A stretch of DNA of 64,000 nt from Clostridiales bacterium. GTDB lineage: Bacteria > Bacillota > Clostridia > Lachnospirales > Lachnospiraceae. The notes below the pieces were generated by a model. That model made no database searches. It was not told where the DNA came from and worked only from the letters and a program-made list of their open reading frames with translations. The stretch lies in NCBI GenBank assembly GCA_019424245.1, contig JAHYZV010000002.1:124001-188000 (forward strand), read 5' to 3'. Shown piece after piece: positions 19,046-28,522 of this stretch (position 1 is the stretch's first letter; each line of letters starts with the position of its first letter). Both the position numbers and the translations under genes were made by a program.

Positions 19046-20351
19046 ACAAAACCATCTTTTCTCTTTTTATACCAAGTATTTCAAGTTTTTTTACCACTTC
19101 TTTTGAATAAAACCTATTCGCAACTACAAACATAGAATCTGGAAATCTATTCACAGCATCATCATATGAAATAACTTTTCGTTTTCCTATAAATGTTCCT
19201 AATAAATCGGGATTTTCATCACACATACATAAAACATTTTCTTTTTCTAACAGAACATTTACATTTTTTCCTCTTACACCACATCCACAAATTACTATTT
19301 GTTTATCCTTGCATTTTTTTACTATTTCTACTAATTTTTCCATTTTTCCTGCAGTTGTTACTGATATTTCATTCAAAACACTGTTAAAATCTACCGACTC
19401 ATCTATTGGTTTTTTTATACAATTTTCATATCTTGGTTCAATTATTTCTTGATTTATATTTCCATTCTGAATATCATTCAATAATTCCTTCCTATACAAC
19501 TGTAAAAAAGCTGCTCTCCCATCACCTTCCAATCGTTGTACATTCCAAAAGTAATCACGATATTTCCATATGTAATAATAATCCCATAAATATTTTTGTA
19601 ATATATTTTTCTTTTTCATTTGATTAAAAATATATTCATACTCTTTTTGAACAACAAATATTTTTTTCATATCTTTTACTGATGAATTTTCATTATCCGT
19701 TCTATAATGATATAGGCTTTTATTAACATGATATGTTGTATCAACAAGACATGCTAATAAATATCTAAATCCCAAATCTTGATATGATGCACCAGGGCTC
19801 TCATTATAAAAAAGATTTTTTTTGATTAAAAAATCTTTTTTGTATAGACCTGTCCAATTGGCAGTAATATCAGAAAGAATTACAGACATTCGTGCATCTT
19901 TCGCATACAATTTTCTATTATACACATCGCTATCCATATACTTATTATGTATAATTTTATATTCACAATTATCTATTTCAAAAAACTCATAATAATCTGC
20001 ATCAACAAAATCCACTTTTTCCTTCATTGCAGTTATATATAATTCTTCAACCATGGTTTTTTCTAAATAATCATCTGTTTCAAGGATTGCAATATATTCT
20101 CCTCTTGAAGCTTTTGTACCAATATTTAATTTATGTCCATAACTGCCATTAACATCATCAATTTTTATAATTCTGCTATCTTTTTTCTGATACTCTTCTA
20201 CTAACGCATCAGAGCCATCATTCCCCGACCCACATACACATATAATTTCAATTTCTTTAAATGTTTGATTCATTGCACTTTCTATACATTGTTTCAAGTA
20301 AGTTTTAGAATTATGCACGGGGAGAATTATTGATACTTTTGTTTGATTCAT
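19038..20351 (-). CDS. GT2 glycosyltransferase with C-terminal Rossmann-like domain
   Basis: Start at 20351 (GGAAGG 8 nt upstream); a GTG three codons earlier overlaps that site. The N-terminal 220 residues are a GT-A family 2 domain: KVSIILPVHNSKTYL, then GSGNDGSD in place of the usual DDGS, and ILETDDY as DxD. The C-terminal 100 residues are the recurrent accessory domain (QIVICGCGVRGKN, then CDENPDLLGTF). It probably adds a sugar to a lipid- or protein-linked acceptor in the cytoplasm. Confidence 0.83.
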   Translation of the reverse strand: MNQTKVSIILPVHNSKTYLKQCIESAMNQTFKEIEIICVCGSGNDGSDALVEEYQKKDSRIIKIDDVNGSYGHKLNIGTKASRGEYIAILETDDYLEKTMVEELYITAMKEKVDFVDADYYEFFEIDNCEYKIIHNKYMDSDVYNRKLYAKDARMSVILSDITANWTGLYKKDFLIKKNLFYNESPGASYQDLGFRYLLACLVDTTYHVNKSLYHYRTDNENSSVKDMKKIFVVQKEYEYIFNQMKKKNILQKYLWDYYYIWKYRDYFWNVQRLEGDGRAAFLQLYRKELLNDIQNGNINQEIIEPRYENCIKKPIDESVDFNSVLNEISVTTAGKMEKLVEIVKKCKDKQIVICGCGVRGKNVNVLLEKENVLCMCDENPDLLGTFIGKRKVISYDDAVNRFPDSMFVVANRFYSKEVVKKLEILGIKREKMVLYD

Positions 20352-20369
20352 AAAATCCACCTTCCGTCT

Positions 20370-21497
20370 TTATATTATAATTTCATGTGCGATAAACAAA
20401 TAGTTTCTTATATACGTTTCCAATAGCTCTTCTTGATTACATTTATAATAATCTAAACAATCCGCTTCAATACAAGAAATATTATAATATTTACGAATAC
20501 ATGTAAGAAGTGGCATAGGTAATCCTAATATAAAATCATATTCACTATCATTTATAACTGAGCAGTTGAGCTTCTTTAATACTTCACGTCCAATATATTT
20601 CATAATCTCAACTGACGGATGATCCCTATCACAAAATATTTCCATAGCATTCATATGATTTATTATATAATCTTTTATTTTTATATCCCATTTCAATTCT
20701 CTGGCTTCAATTTTTTTAATAAATTTATCATAAGACTCTTTTATTATATCTTTGTCAAATTCATAATCATTAATAAATTCAATATAATCACTTAAGTTTT
20801 GACAACCATTTAAAATAGCTTTTTCCAATATTGTATCTTCATGGATTAATGGCCAATTGCCGTTTGCTAAATTGACGATTTTATCATTATCTCCATGCTG
20901 TGGATACAGCCATTTACCCATCCCTACAAGATTAGGAATAACAATAATGCTACAAGATTCATTAACTGCAGATTTTAAATAATCTAATGATAATTTATCA
21001 GAAAATTTATTTTGAAGCCTTATGTCCTGCGTAATTAGAACATCTATCTTATCCAATAAAAATCTTGAAATTTCTTTATCTTTATTATCCTGTATTTCTG
21101 GCATATGATAAATAACATACTTTTTTCTAAATTCTTTACTCATGCAAAGATATTTTTTCAACCCTAAACCATGACAATTCGCATTAACAACTAAAACCTT
21201 TTTCTCAATATATGATATATGTACATAATGTTTAAACTCAATCAAGCCACTTAAATCCAAAATATTTTTTATTTTCTCATAAGTTTCAGGTAATGTTGCA
21301 ACAATTATTTTTTTACTTGCGAGATTTTATACTTGTTCTATCTTTTTTATTTCAATACCATGAAATTTCCCTGTCCTAAAACCATCAATGCAAATCTCAA
21401 TATTAGATATCATCCCCTTATTTCGGCACATAAATTTCTCTGCTTCTAAACCACAACCATATAGGATGAATCTATTTTCAAGCCATTCTTTAAACAT
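20370..21497 (-). pseudogene. WcbI-like glycan gene interrupted by one in-frame stop
   Basis: Reading from the ATG at 21495-21497 (GGAG upstream) gives a Rossmann-like start (FILYGCGLEAEKF, ICIDGFRTGKFHGIE), then a TAA at 21327-21329 (codon 57), after which the same frame runs on without break: IIVATLPETYEKI completes the accessory domain and VVNANCHGLGLKKYL begins a region that resembles WcbI-type polysaccharide proteins (putative acyltransferases). The downstream part has 296 codons from a TTG at 21258-21260. The domain is cut in its middle, so a single base change explains the break better than two separate genes. Readthrough, restart at the TTG or a sequencing error remain possible. Confidence 0.75.
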
Positions 21498-21537
21498 TAT
21501 TTAATATCTCCGTCTATTCATATTGATAATTTTAAAA

Positions 21538-22860
21538 TTACCATACATTTATTTTATCTTCATATAAATATCCAGTCATATTATAATCATTTAGCAATCG
21601 TTTTACTGCATATTTATTTTCTTCATTTAATGCCAAAATAACTACATATTCACTATTAATTTCCTTTAACTCCTCAATACCTATAACCCTATAGCCATAT
21701 GCACTTTCTACAAACATCTGAGCATCTGTAACAACTAACGACTTTATTGGTATACAATTTGCTTCCAATATTCTTATATATTCATCAGCTTTTTTCCCTG
21801 CTCCATAAATATATATTTCTTTTTTAGTCGCTATTTTCTTAAGTTGTTTTAAATTATTTTCAACTTTCTTTTTAACAAATATACTCCTATTATATGTACA
21901 CCACTCTGCATATTTCTTAGGCATTAAACATATAAACACCGTCTTTATAAATGGAGTCATTGAGATATATTTCCATCTTATCGCATTTTTTAATACAATT
22001 TTAATTTTTGTTGCTCCTATACTTCTTTGACTAATTAAAAATCTCTCATTTAAAATATTAGCTCTTTCAACTTCACTCCTAACTACAGTCCATTTATTTT
22101 TATATATATTAGGCAATGCTTTTATTGTTTCTGGCCAACATACCGCCCATACATGAAATGCTGTTTCCCAACTAGTTGTTTTCTTTTTTGACAAATTTTC
22201 TTTTGATATATACAATTTCTTAGCAGATGATTTATAATAATCTTTTTTTTCGCATTCAATAACTTTAATACGTAACTTGTTACATTTTGACATTATTTCA
22301 AAATAAAGTCCTATTTGAGAAAAATTAATTCTGTCATCTCTTAAATATTTATCAGATATTGATTCAATCAATAATTTTTGTGAAAATATTTTGCTTCTAA
22401 CAATTATTGTTCCAAACTGGGTAAGTAATGCAGCATATTTACTAAACACATAGTTTATATCATAACACCAATGGGCCTCCATTTTCTCATTGTTCCAATA
22501 ATTAATTAAAATAAAATCATTTTTTTCATCTAATGCCTCCATAATATTTTTTATCACACTTTGTGAATAGAACATATAGTCTGGCAATATCCATATATAT
22601 TCATATCCTTCTATAATCTCTTTTGTTTGATAAATAATATATACTTTCTCATTAGAATGAACAGTTGTATCTAGTTTTTTATAATATATATTCAATAATG
22701 ATGGTTCATTGCAATATTTATATTCAATAAATTCTTCACTTGAGTCAAAAATATATACATCCACCTCATCTGTTTTAAAAAAACTGTTAATTTTATGTAA
22801 GATATCTTCAACTACCTCTTTTCTGTTATATGTTGGTATGCAAATAGCCATTTTTTTCAT
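21538..22860 (-). CDS. GT2-like glycosyltransferase with C-terminal Rossmann-like domain
   Basis: A 440-residue protein. The N-terminal domain starts MAICIPTYNRKEVV as in family 2 transferases; YIFDSS and IWILPDY occupy the positions of the nucleotide-binding and DxD motifs, so this is a divergent member. Residues about 340-440 are the recurrent accessory domain (EIYIYGAGKKADE, then YVVILALNEENKY). It lies between the radical SAM gene and the broken WcbI-like gene, all on one strand, and is probably one step of glycan assembly. Confidence 0.75.
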   Translation of the reverse strand: MKKMAICIPTYNRKEVVEDILHKINSFFKTDEVDVYIFDSSEEFIEYKYCNEPSLLNIYYKKLDTTVHSNEKVYIIYQTKEIIEGYEYIWILPDYMFYSQSVIKNIMEALDEKNDFILINYWNNEKMEAHWCYDINYVFSKYAALLTQFGTIIVRSKIFSQKLLIESISDKYLRDDRINFSQIGLYFEIMSKCNKLRIKVIECEKKDYYKSSAKKLYISKENLSKKKTTSWETAFHVWAVCWPETIKALPNIYKNKWTVVRSEVERANILNERFLISQRSIGATKIKIVLKNAIRWKYISMTPFIKTVFICLMPKKYAEWCTYNRSIFVKKKVENNLKQLKKIATKKEIYIYGAGKKADEYIRILEANCIPIKSLVVTDAQMFVESAYGYRVIGIEELKEINSEYVVILALNEENKYAVKRLLNDYNMTGYLYEDKINVW

Positions 22861-22892
22861 TTTTATTCATTTCCATTCTTCTAAATCTGAAT

Positions 22893-24035
22893 TTATATAA
22901 TATAGTCTTTTATTTCACCATTTCCATTATAAGCATAATCCCACTCAAACATCTCAGTATTATCAATATCGCAATATTTACATGCATTTGATGGTTGATC
23001 TAATTTTCTTTTTATCTCCCATGCATCTACATTATCCTTATGGATATCAAACCAATCATCATCTTCAATTATTTGATAGTGTACGTTATATTTTCTATTA
23101 AGTTTCTCAAATGCTATTATTCCTGAACATCTCATTAATTTTCCATTATATAATTCTCTGCATCTAGAAGCAAAACACATATCAAAATTTTTTTTCGGAT
23201 TATTTTGTGGGCTTAACGTGTAATATTTAGCAAACTCTTCTCTTTTTAATATTGTATAATCCACATTATTTTTACTTAAACATTTATCAATTCTGTCCAA
23301 AATATTATATGTAGGTTTATACCCCGAAACATGAATGGTTATCCTATTCTGTCTCAAACACTCAAAAAAGGACTCATTCATTTTAGGTATGAGTAATCCA
23401 TTCGTACATAAATCAATTTCAGAATCCTCGAAAATACTCCTATACATCGATAAAATTTTTTCAATATCATTATGTAATAATGGTTCCCCACCCAATATTC
23501 TTATCCATGGAACATCAAAAAATAATGTCTTCATCTTCAATGCATCCTTTTTTATCTGTTCAAAAGAAAAGTTTTCATATTCATTAATACCATTGCATGC
23601 AAATAAGCATCCCTTGCAATTCAGATTACAATTATCTGTAATCGGCACCTCGAAATAAGGAATTGTTGGTTTTTCATTTGAAAATCGTATTTTTCTAAGC
23701 CTATAATTATCTATTGTTCCATCCTGAAAAAACGGAGATAATTTACATTTACCAGCAATATCATGCAACATATAAATCTCACAATTAGTTTTTAATTTTA
23801 TATAATCAAGAAATAACGTAACCGTTTTTTGCGCTCCAGCAGCTATGAACACTGCATCTAACGATTCTGTTTTTTTATCAAAATACTCATTCAGTTTTTG
23901 TATTCTTATGTTGCGGTAATTCCCAACAATTTTATTATCTATTATACCATCTATCTTTATATCTTTTCTTTTTTCAATTATTTGATCCACAAGAAATTTA
24001 CCTGCATTTCCAGCTCCACATATAACTACTTTCAT
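22893..24035 (-). CDS. Radical SAM protein with N-terminal Rossmann-like and C-terminal Cys-rich domains
   Basis: Start at 24035, where GAGGTGA overlapping the upstream stop serves as ribosome-binding site; a GTG two codons earlier is less likely. Residues 1-90 are the accessory Rossmann-like domain (VVICGAGNAGKF, IDGIIDNKI). The radical SAM core has CNLNCKGC (cysteines near 136, 140, 143) and RILGGEPLL. The C-terminus has further cysteines (CFASRC, MRCSG, CKYCDIDN), which look like a SPASM or twitch-type auxiliary cluster. It follows the glycyl radical enzyme by 2 nt, so it may activate that enzyme or act on the same substrate. Classic activases have a ferredoxin insert after the first cluster instead, so the activase role is unproven. 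Confidence 0.82.
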   Translation of the reverse strand: MKVVICGAGNAGKFLVDQIIEKRKDIKIDGIIDNKIVGNYRNIRIQKLNEYFDKKTESLDAVFIAAGAQKTVTLFLDYIKLKTNCEIYMLHDIAGKCKLSPFFQDGTIDNYRLRKIRFSNEKPTIPYFEVPITDNCNLNCKGCLFACNGINEYENFSFEQIKKDALKMKTLFFDVPWIRILGGEPLLHNDIEKILSMYRSIFEDSEIDLCTNGLLIPKMNESFFECLRQNRITIHVSGYKPTYNILDRIDKCLSKNNVDYTILKREEFAKYYTLSPQNNPKKNFDMCFASRCRELYNGKLMRCSGIIAFEKLNRKYNVHYQIIEDDDWFDIHKDNVDAWEIKRKLDQPSNACKYCDIDNTEMFEWDYAYNGNGEIKDYII

Positions 24036-24037
24036 AT

Positions 24038-26356
24038 TCACCTCATTTCCGTTCTCTTAATAATTTCATCCTGAAGATCATTATCAAGATTAACAAATTT
24101 TGCACTAAATCCGGATACTCTTACTATTAAATCCATATGTTCCTCAGGATGAGCTTTCGCCTCCATTAAAACTTCCTTATCAACAACATTTATCTGTATT
24201 TCTAATCCACCTTTTTCAAAATATACTTCTATTGCATCTCTTAAGGCTTTTCTGTTTTCTTTTTTATTAAAAAAGTCTGGAATAAATTTTATATCCAACG
24301 CAGCTCCATTGCTCATAGATGACATATTAATCTTAGTAGCAGAATTAAATAACGCCAGTAAACCATTTTTGTCCTTACCTGATGATGCCGATAAAGATGG
24401 TGATAATGGTGTATAACCATCCCTCCCATCAGGAGTTGCACATGTTTTGCTACCAAAATCCGCATGAAAATAGGAGCTATAATACCCTGGCATTATTTTG
24501 CCATTCCTATATTTCATTTTATATTGTCCAACCCATTCATTAAATAATGCTATTAGTTCAGCTGCAATATAATCAACTTCATCGTAATCATTACCATATT
24601 TTTTGCATCTCAGCATTTCTTCTTTATATAAATCAAATCCTTTTCCTGTCACACACACTTCTGCCAATTTCTCTATTGATATTATTTTTTTCTCATAAAC
24701 TAATTCTTTTATTGCTTGTAATGAATCAACAACTGTTGCAATTCCAACGCAATTTATAGCCAAATTATTATATATTGTTCCATTATCCGTAACATCTCTA
24801 GATGCCTCTTTGGTTCCTTCCATCATAATACTAGCAAACGGAACAAACCACTTCCTCGGAAACATCCCACTTGCAAAATCAATAAAATCACATAACTTTT
24901 TTGTTCTGTCATATAAATATTTTTTGTATAATTCATAAATTCTATCAAAAGAGTTATTACCTCTATCAATCTTATTATCCTTGATATCATTAAGTAATTC
25001 CTCTAGTACTTTAGCCCAATTTAACCTTGCACCTTCAGTATGAGCATACTCTTTTCCAGGAATACACAATTCCACACATCCCATCACAGCATAATTATAT
25101 GCATCACTTTTACTAATTCCGCATTTCATCTTAGCAGCAATAGCAATTTCATCATTAAACAATGCTGGAAATCCCATACCCTGACTAATCAAATTTACAG
25201 CTTCATCCCATATTTTATTATCAGTATTTTTACCAATTCTTAATGATAATTGAGGTTGATCTCCTTTTATAACAGAAACTGCTCTCATACACATAATTGT
25301 TAAATCATTCGATTGATCTCTTCCTTCTGAATCACATCCACCAATTGTAACATTCTGCCAGCTTAACGGGAATTTTGATAATTTATTAAAAAATGCAATA
25401 ATATATTTTTGTGCTTCGTCTTTTGTTATAATTTTTTTATTTATATCATTATAATAAAAAGGATACAAATACTGATCAATTCTTCCAAATGATAATGATC
25501 CACCTCCAGATTCAGAAACTAATACCTCATGAATCATAATTATTAATTGAATTGCATCAAATAAACTATAAGGTTTCTGATGTGCTATTCTTTCACAGGA
25601 TTCTTTTATCTTATTATTACCACATTTTGATGCCTCATAAGAATATTCTAGAATATAATCACTAAATTTTTTTAATAAAGTTACATATTCAAAATTTTTA
25701 GAGTAAAATTCTATTAAATAATCAATACCATTATTAAGCACAAATTCATAATTAGGTATAAAATGATTTCCCGCATTTCTGCATATCAAGCCACTTTCAA
25801 TTGATTTTTTTATATGTATTAATATATCCTTATATCTTCTCTTTTCTGATTCTTCTAATTTTATATTATTCAATTCATTTGATAAAAAATCTAATTCTTC
25901 ATATATGCTTTTAGGAATTTTATCGTCTGTATTCTTACTATTATCCAGCAAAAACTTTCCTGTTCTAAATCTTCCTGCAAATATATCACACTTATCAACA
26001 TAAAGTTTAGTACCATACATCCAAAATAAATCAATAATTCTTGATTTATCAAACACACTATATATGTTCTCTCTCAAAATTTCAAAACATTTATCAGTTT
26101 TACTGCTTATCAAAATTTTCGCATTAGTCTGAACTTTCAAAGCCTGACTAATACTCAATACATTGTTGCCATTATAGTTGATGTTATCGATATAATATTC
26201 TATCTCCCCACCAAGATTAACTACTATATTTTCAACATATGATGAAACCATTCCCTTAGGATAAATTATAAATTTATTTTCTCCATCATTAATTAATCTC
26301 TTTACAACATCTACTATTCTGGTATAATCCACCGTGTTCACTAATATATTTTTCAT
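24038..26356 (-). CDS. Glycyl radical enzyme with N-terminal Rossmann-like domain
   Basis: A 772-residue enzyme of the pyruvate formate-lyase/diol dehydratase superfamily. Residues 1-115 resemble the accessory domain seen elsewhere in the island (FIIYPKGMVSSY, IEYYIDN). The barrel follows: LSFGRIDQYLYP (288-299), WQNVTIGG and the catalytic loop MGCVELCIPG with Cys427 and Glu429. The glycyl radical loop RVSGFSAKF places the radical at Gly749. The Cys-x-Glu arrangement is that of dehydratase/lyase members (glycerol dehydratase, choline lyase), not the double cysteine of pyruvate formate-lyase. It is tightly coupled to radical SAM genes on both sides (4 and 2 nt). A radical dehydration or cleavage of a sugar-derived substrate is inferred; the substrate is unknown. 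Confidence 0.88.
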   Translation of the reverse strand: MKNILVNTVDYTRIVDVVKRLINDGENKFIIYPKGMVSSYVENIVVNLGGEIEYYIDNINYNGNNVLSISQALKVQTNAKILISSKTDKCFEILRENIYSVFDKSRIIDLFWMYGTKLYVDKCDIFAGRFRTGKFLLDNSKNTDDKIPKSIYEELDFLSNELNNIKLEESEKRRYKDILIHIKKSIESGLICRNAGNHFIPNYEFVLNNGIDYLIEFYSKNFEYVTLLKKFSDYILEYSYEASKCGNNKIKESCERIAHQKPYSLFDAIQLIIMIHEVLVSESGGGSLSFGRIDQYLYPFYYNDINKKIITKDEAQKYIIAFFNKLSKFPLSWQNVTIGGCDSEGRDQSNDLTIMCMRAVSVIKGDQPQLSLRIGKNTDNKIWDEAVNLISQGMGFPALFNDEIAIAAKMKCGISKSDAYNYAVMGCVELCIPGKEYAHTEGARLNWAKVLEELLNDIKDNKIDRGNNSFDRIYELYKKYLYDRTKKLCDFIDFASGMFPRKWFVPFASIMMEGTKEASRDVTDNGTIYNNLAINCVGIATVVDSLQAIKELVYEKKIISIEKLAEVCVTGKGFDLYKEEMLRCKKYGNDYDEVDYIAAELIALFNEWVGQYKMKYRNGKIMPGYYSSYFHADFGSKTCATPDGRDGYTPLSPSLSASSGKDKNGLLALFNSATKINMSSMSNGAALDIKFIPDFFNKKENRKALRDAIEVYFEKGGLEIQINVVDKEVLMEAKAHPEEHMDLIVRVSGFSAKFVNLDNDLQDEIIKRTEMR

Positions 26357-26360
26357 TTTA

Positions 26361-27527
26361 TTACCCCTGTCTTAATGATATCTGTAATGCTGGTTCAACT
26401 TCGTCACTATTTTCCGGAGTAAATCCACGACACTTTTTACAGAAATTAGTATATCCCTTCTCTGTATATCCAAGTCTGAATTCTACAAGTTCCTTTTTCT
26501 TCTCTAGTGTGAATTTTTCAAGATTATATGTTTCTTCTAAATCCTGCTCACCAGCAATTCCTGCAACTGTTGCATATGCCGCATAATTACAGCTATATAT
26601 CTTGCCATCCCTCAATTCTTCCCATGACTGACTACAGCTATCTCTATGTTTTATCAGTTTTTCTTCTGGAAGCTTTGAATAATCTGTTATATCTGGTGCC
26701 AGATCAATCCAAGACTCTGCTTTATTTATATAATATTTGATATTATACTCCTCAAGCTTCGCTATTAACTGGTCAAAACGGCTGTTAAATCTCGGAACCG
26801 CCTCTCTGTAATCATCTACAGTTATCTCAATATTGCATTTACTTAACTTTACAAATACTTCCTCTTTCGGTATAACTGTTCCATTAGTTACAGTTCTCAA
26901 TGTGCCAATTTTATGTCCATAATTCTTATCAATATATTCTATCAAATCTGCTGTGTGCTTATATAGCATTGGTTCTCCACCACTGACATGAAACAGCATA
27001 ATGTAATCCACACATGAAAAAAATAAATCCACATCTTTTGTAAGCTGTTCCCATTCTCTCACATAAAACTGCTTTGCATATGGATTAAAATTAAGACAAT
27101 GCTTGCAGTTAAGATTGCATATTGTACTTGGTAAAAAAGATATGCTTGAAAAATATACCTTATCGTACTTATACACGTTGTACACTGATATGAATTCTTC
27201 TATTAAAAAGTAATCCACATTATGTACTTTCCCTGATTTTAATAACTGTTCTACAGGCTTTACTCTTGCAATCTGCGACATTGTCAATATAATAGCCTCA
27301 TCATCCTTTAAATTAATATCATTGAACGCATAACATGGTATTCCCTCTATTGTTGTTCCGATTTTATCGGCACTGTTATCTATAAAGCCAGCAATATTTA
27401 TCTCATCTTTGAACATCGCCAGAAACTGATGTCCATAATCTCCTGCTCCAAATAAATAATATCTGTTCTTTTTCTCTATATTTTTATACATCTCATCATA
27501 TTCATGACCTTTATTCATCCACTTCAT
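26361..27527 (-). CDS. Radical SAM protein with N-terminal Rossmann-like domain
   Basis: A 388-residue protein with the same plan as its partner at 22893. Residues 20-110 form the accessory domain (YYLFGAGDYGHQF, FIDNSADKIGTTIEG). The radical SAM core has CNLNCKHC (Cys137, 141, 144) and HVSGGEPMLY. The C-terminal CSQSWEELRDGKIYSC and CKKCRGF suggest an auxiliary iron-sulfur cluster. GAGGAGA precedes the ATG and the stop is 4 nt from the glycyl radical enzyme start. Codon and base use is more like the right-hand flank than the AT-rich block. Possible roles: enzyme activation, or a radical epimerisation or dehydration step of its own. Confidence 0.82.
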   Translation of the reverse strand: MKWMNKGHEYDEMYKNIEKKNRYYLFGAGDYGHQFLAMFKDEINIAGFIDNSADKIGTTIEGIPCYAFNDINLKDDEAIILTMSQIARVKPVEQLLKSGKVHNVDYFLIEEFISVYNVYKYDKVYFSSISFLPSTICNLNCKHCLNFNPYAKQFYVREWEQLTKDVDLFFSCVDYIMLFHVSGGEPMLYKHTADLIEYIDKNYGHKIGTLRTVTNGTVIPKEEVFVKLSKCNIEITVDDYREAVPRFNSRFDQLIAKLEEYNIKYYINKAESWIDLAPDITDYSKLPEEKLIKHRDSCSQSWEELRDGKIYSCNYAAYATVAGIAGEQDLEETYNLEKFTLEKKKELVEFRLGYTEKGYTNFCKKCRGFTPENSDEVEPALQISLRQG

Positions 27528-27541
27528 CGGATATCTCTCCT

Positions 27542-28498
27542 CTATCTATATTGTAAAATATCTTTGTATTTTGATATTCTCTCTGAATAAGATTGGTTTA
27601 ATGATACATACTCTTTTTCGTATTTTCTCATTATATTCTGGCAATATAACAATGTCTGGCTGTCTTTCTGTCTAAATGCCAGCTCTGCTACATTGCTGCT
27701 GTGATATGCCAGAAATCTTTTTACGTATCCAAGTACATCATCCTGTACATTATTCTTTTCAAACATATCAATAACAATAAGATATGCTTTTATCCAGTCT
27801 AATCTCTTTTTTAAATTCTCAGTGTGACATCCTGATTTATTTCTTTGATAATAATGATACATTCCTCTTGGAATATAGATTGATTTTTCACAATTCAAGG
27901 CAGCTTTTGCAAGATATATCACATCTCCACCTAACTGTATATTCTCATCAAACAACAAAATATCTCCATTAGTTTCTGTGAGAACTTTCCTACTATATAG
28001 CTTATCCCACATATAAGCAAAGCCTTGATATGTATCTCTTTCATATATGTATCTCAATAATTTATCTCTATTAAAGACGCCTTTATCTACTGGTTTTAAA
28101 TTTACAGCCTCTTTTTCTTCATCATCATATGACTTAAACCAGCTTGCAGCAGCCATATCAGCCTCATTTGCCTCTATTGCCTCAACAAGTGTCTTATACA
28201 TATCTTTTTCAATCCAGTCATCACAATCCATGAAACCTATGTAGTTACCAGTACACTTTAACAATCCTGTATTTCTTGCGGAACTTTCTCCACTATTTTC
28301 TTTATGGATTATCACAAATCTATCATCATCCAGATATTCATCTACGATTTTCTCTGACCCATCTGTAGAGCCATCATCAACACATATTATCTCAAGGTTT
28401 GTATATGTCTGATTTTTTGCACTATCAAGACATTTTCTCAGATATGATGCTGTATTATATATAGGAATTATTATTGATACAAAAGGATTACTATGCAT
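27542..28498 (-). CDS. GT2 family glycosyltransferase
   Basis: A 318-residue standard GT-A enzyme: FVSIIIPIYNTASYL, VDDGSTDGSEK, ENSGESSARNTG and the metal-binding FMDCDDW. The C-terminal 100 residues are helical, with no membrane segment, so it works in the cytoplasm or at the inner membrane face. GGAGAAG lies 4 nt before the ATG. It is 14 nt upstream of the first radical SAM gene in the same transcript. Sugar specificity is unknown. Confidence 0.88.
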   Translation of the reverse strand: MHSNPFVSIIIPIYNTASYLRKCLDSAKNQTYTNLEIICVDDGSTDGSEKIVDEYLDDDRFVIIHKENSGESSARNTGLLKCTGNYIGFMDCDDWIEKDMYKTLVEAIEANEADMAAASWFKSYDDEEKEAVNLKPVDKGVFNRDKLLRYIYERDTYQGFAYMWDKLYSRKVLTETNGDILLFDENIQLGGDVIYLAKAALNCEKSIYIPRGMYHYYQRNKSGCHTENLKKRLDWIKAYLIVIDMFEKNNVQDDVLGYVKRFLAYHSSNVAELAFRQKDSQTLLYCQNIMRKYEKEYVSLNQSYSERISKYKDILQYR

Positions 28499-28522
28499 TT
28501 TTCTTCTCCTGATTTATTCATA

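Noticed and set aside
24038..26356. Pyruvate formate-lyase
   Set aside because: The active loop is GCVE, not the double-cysteine loop of formate-lyases, and the gene context is glycan synthesis.
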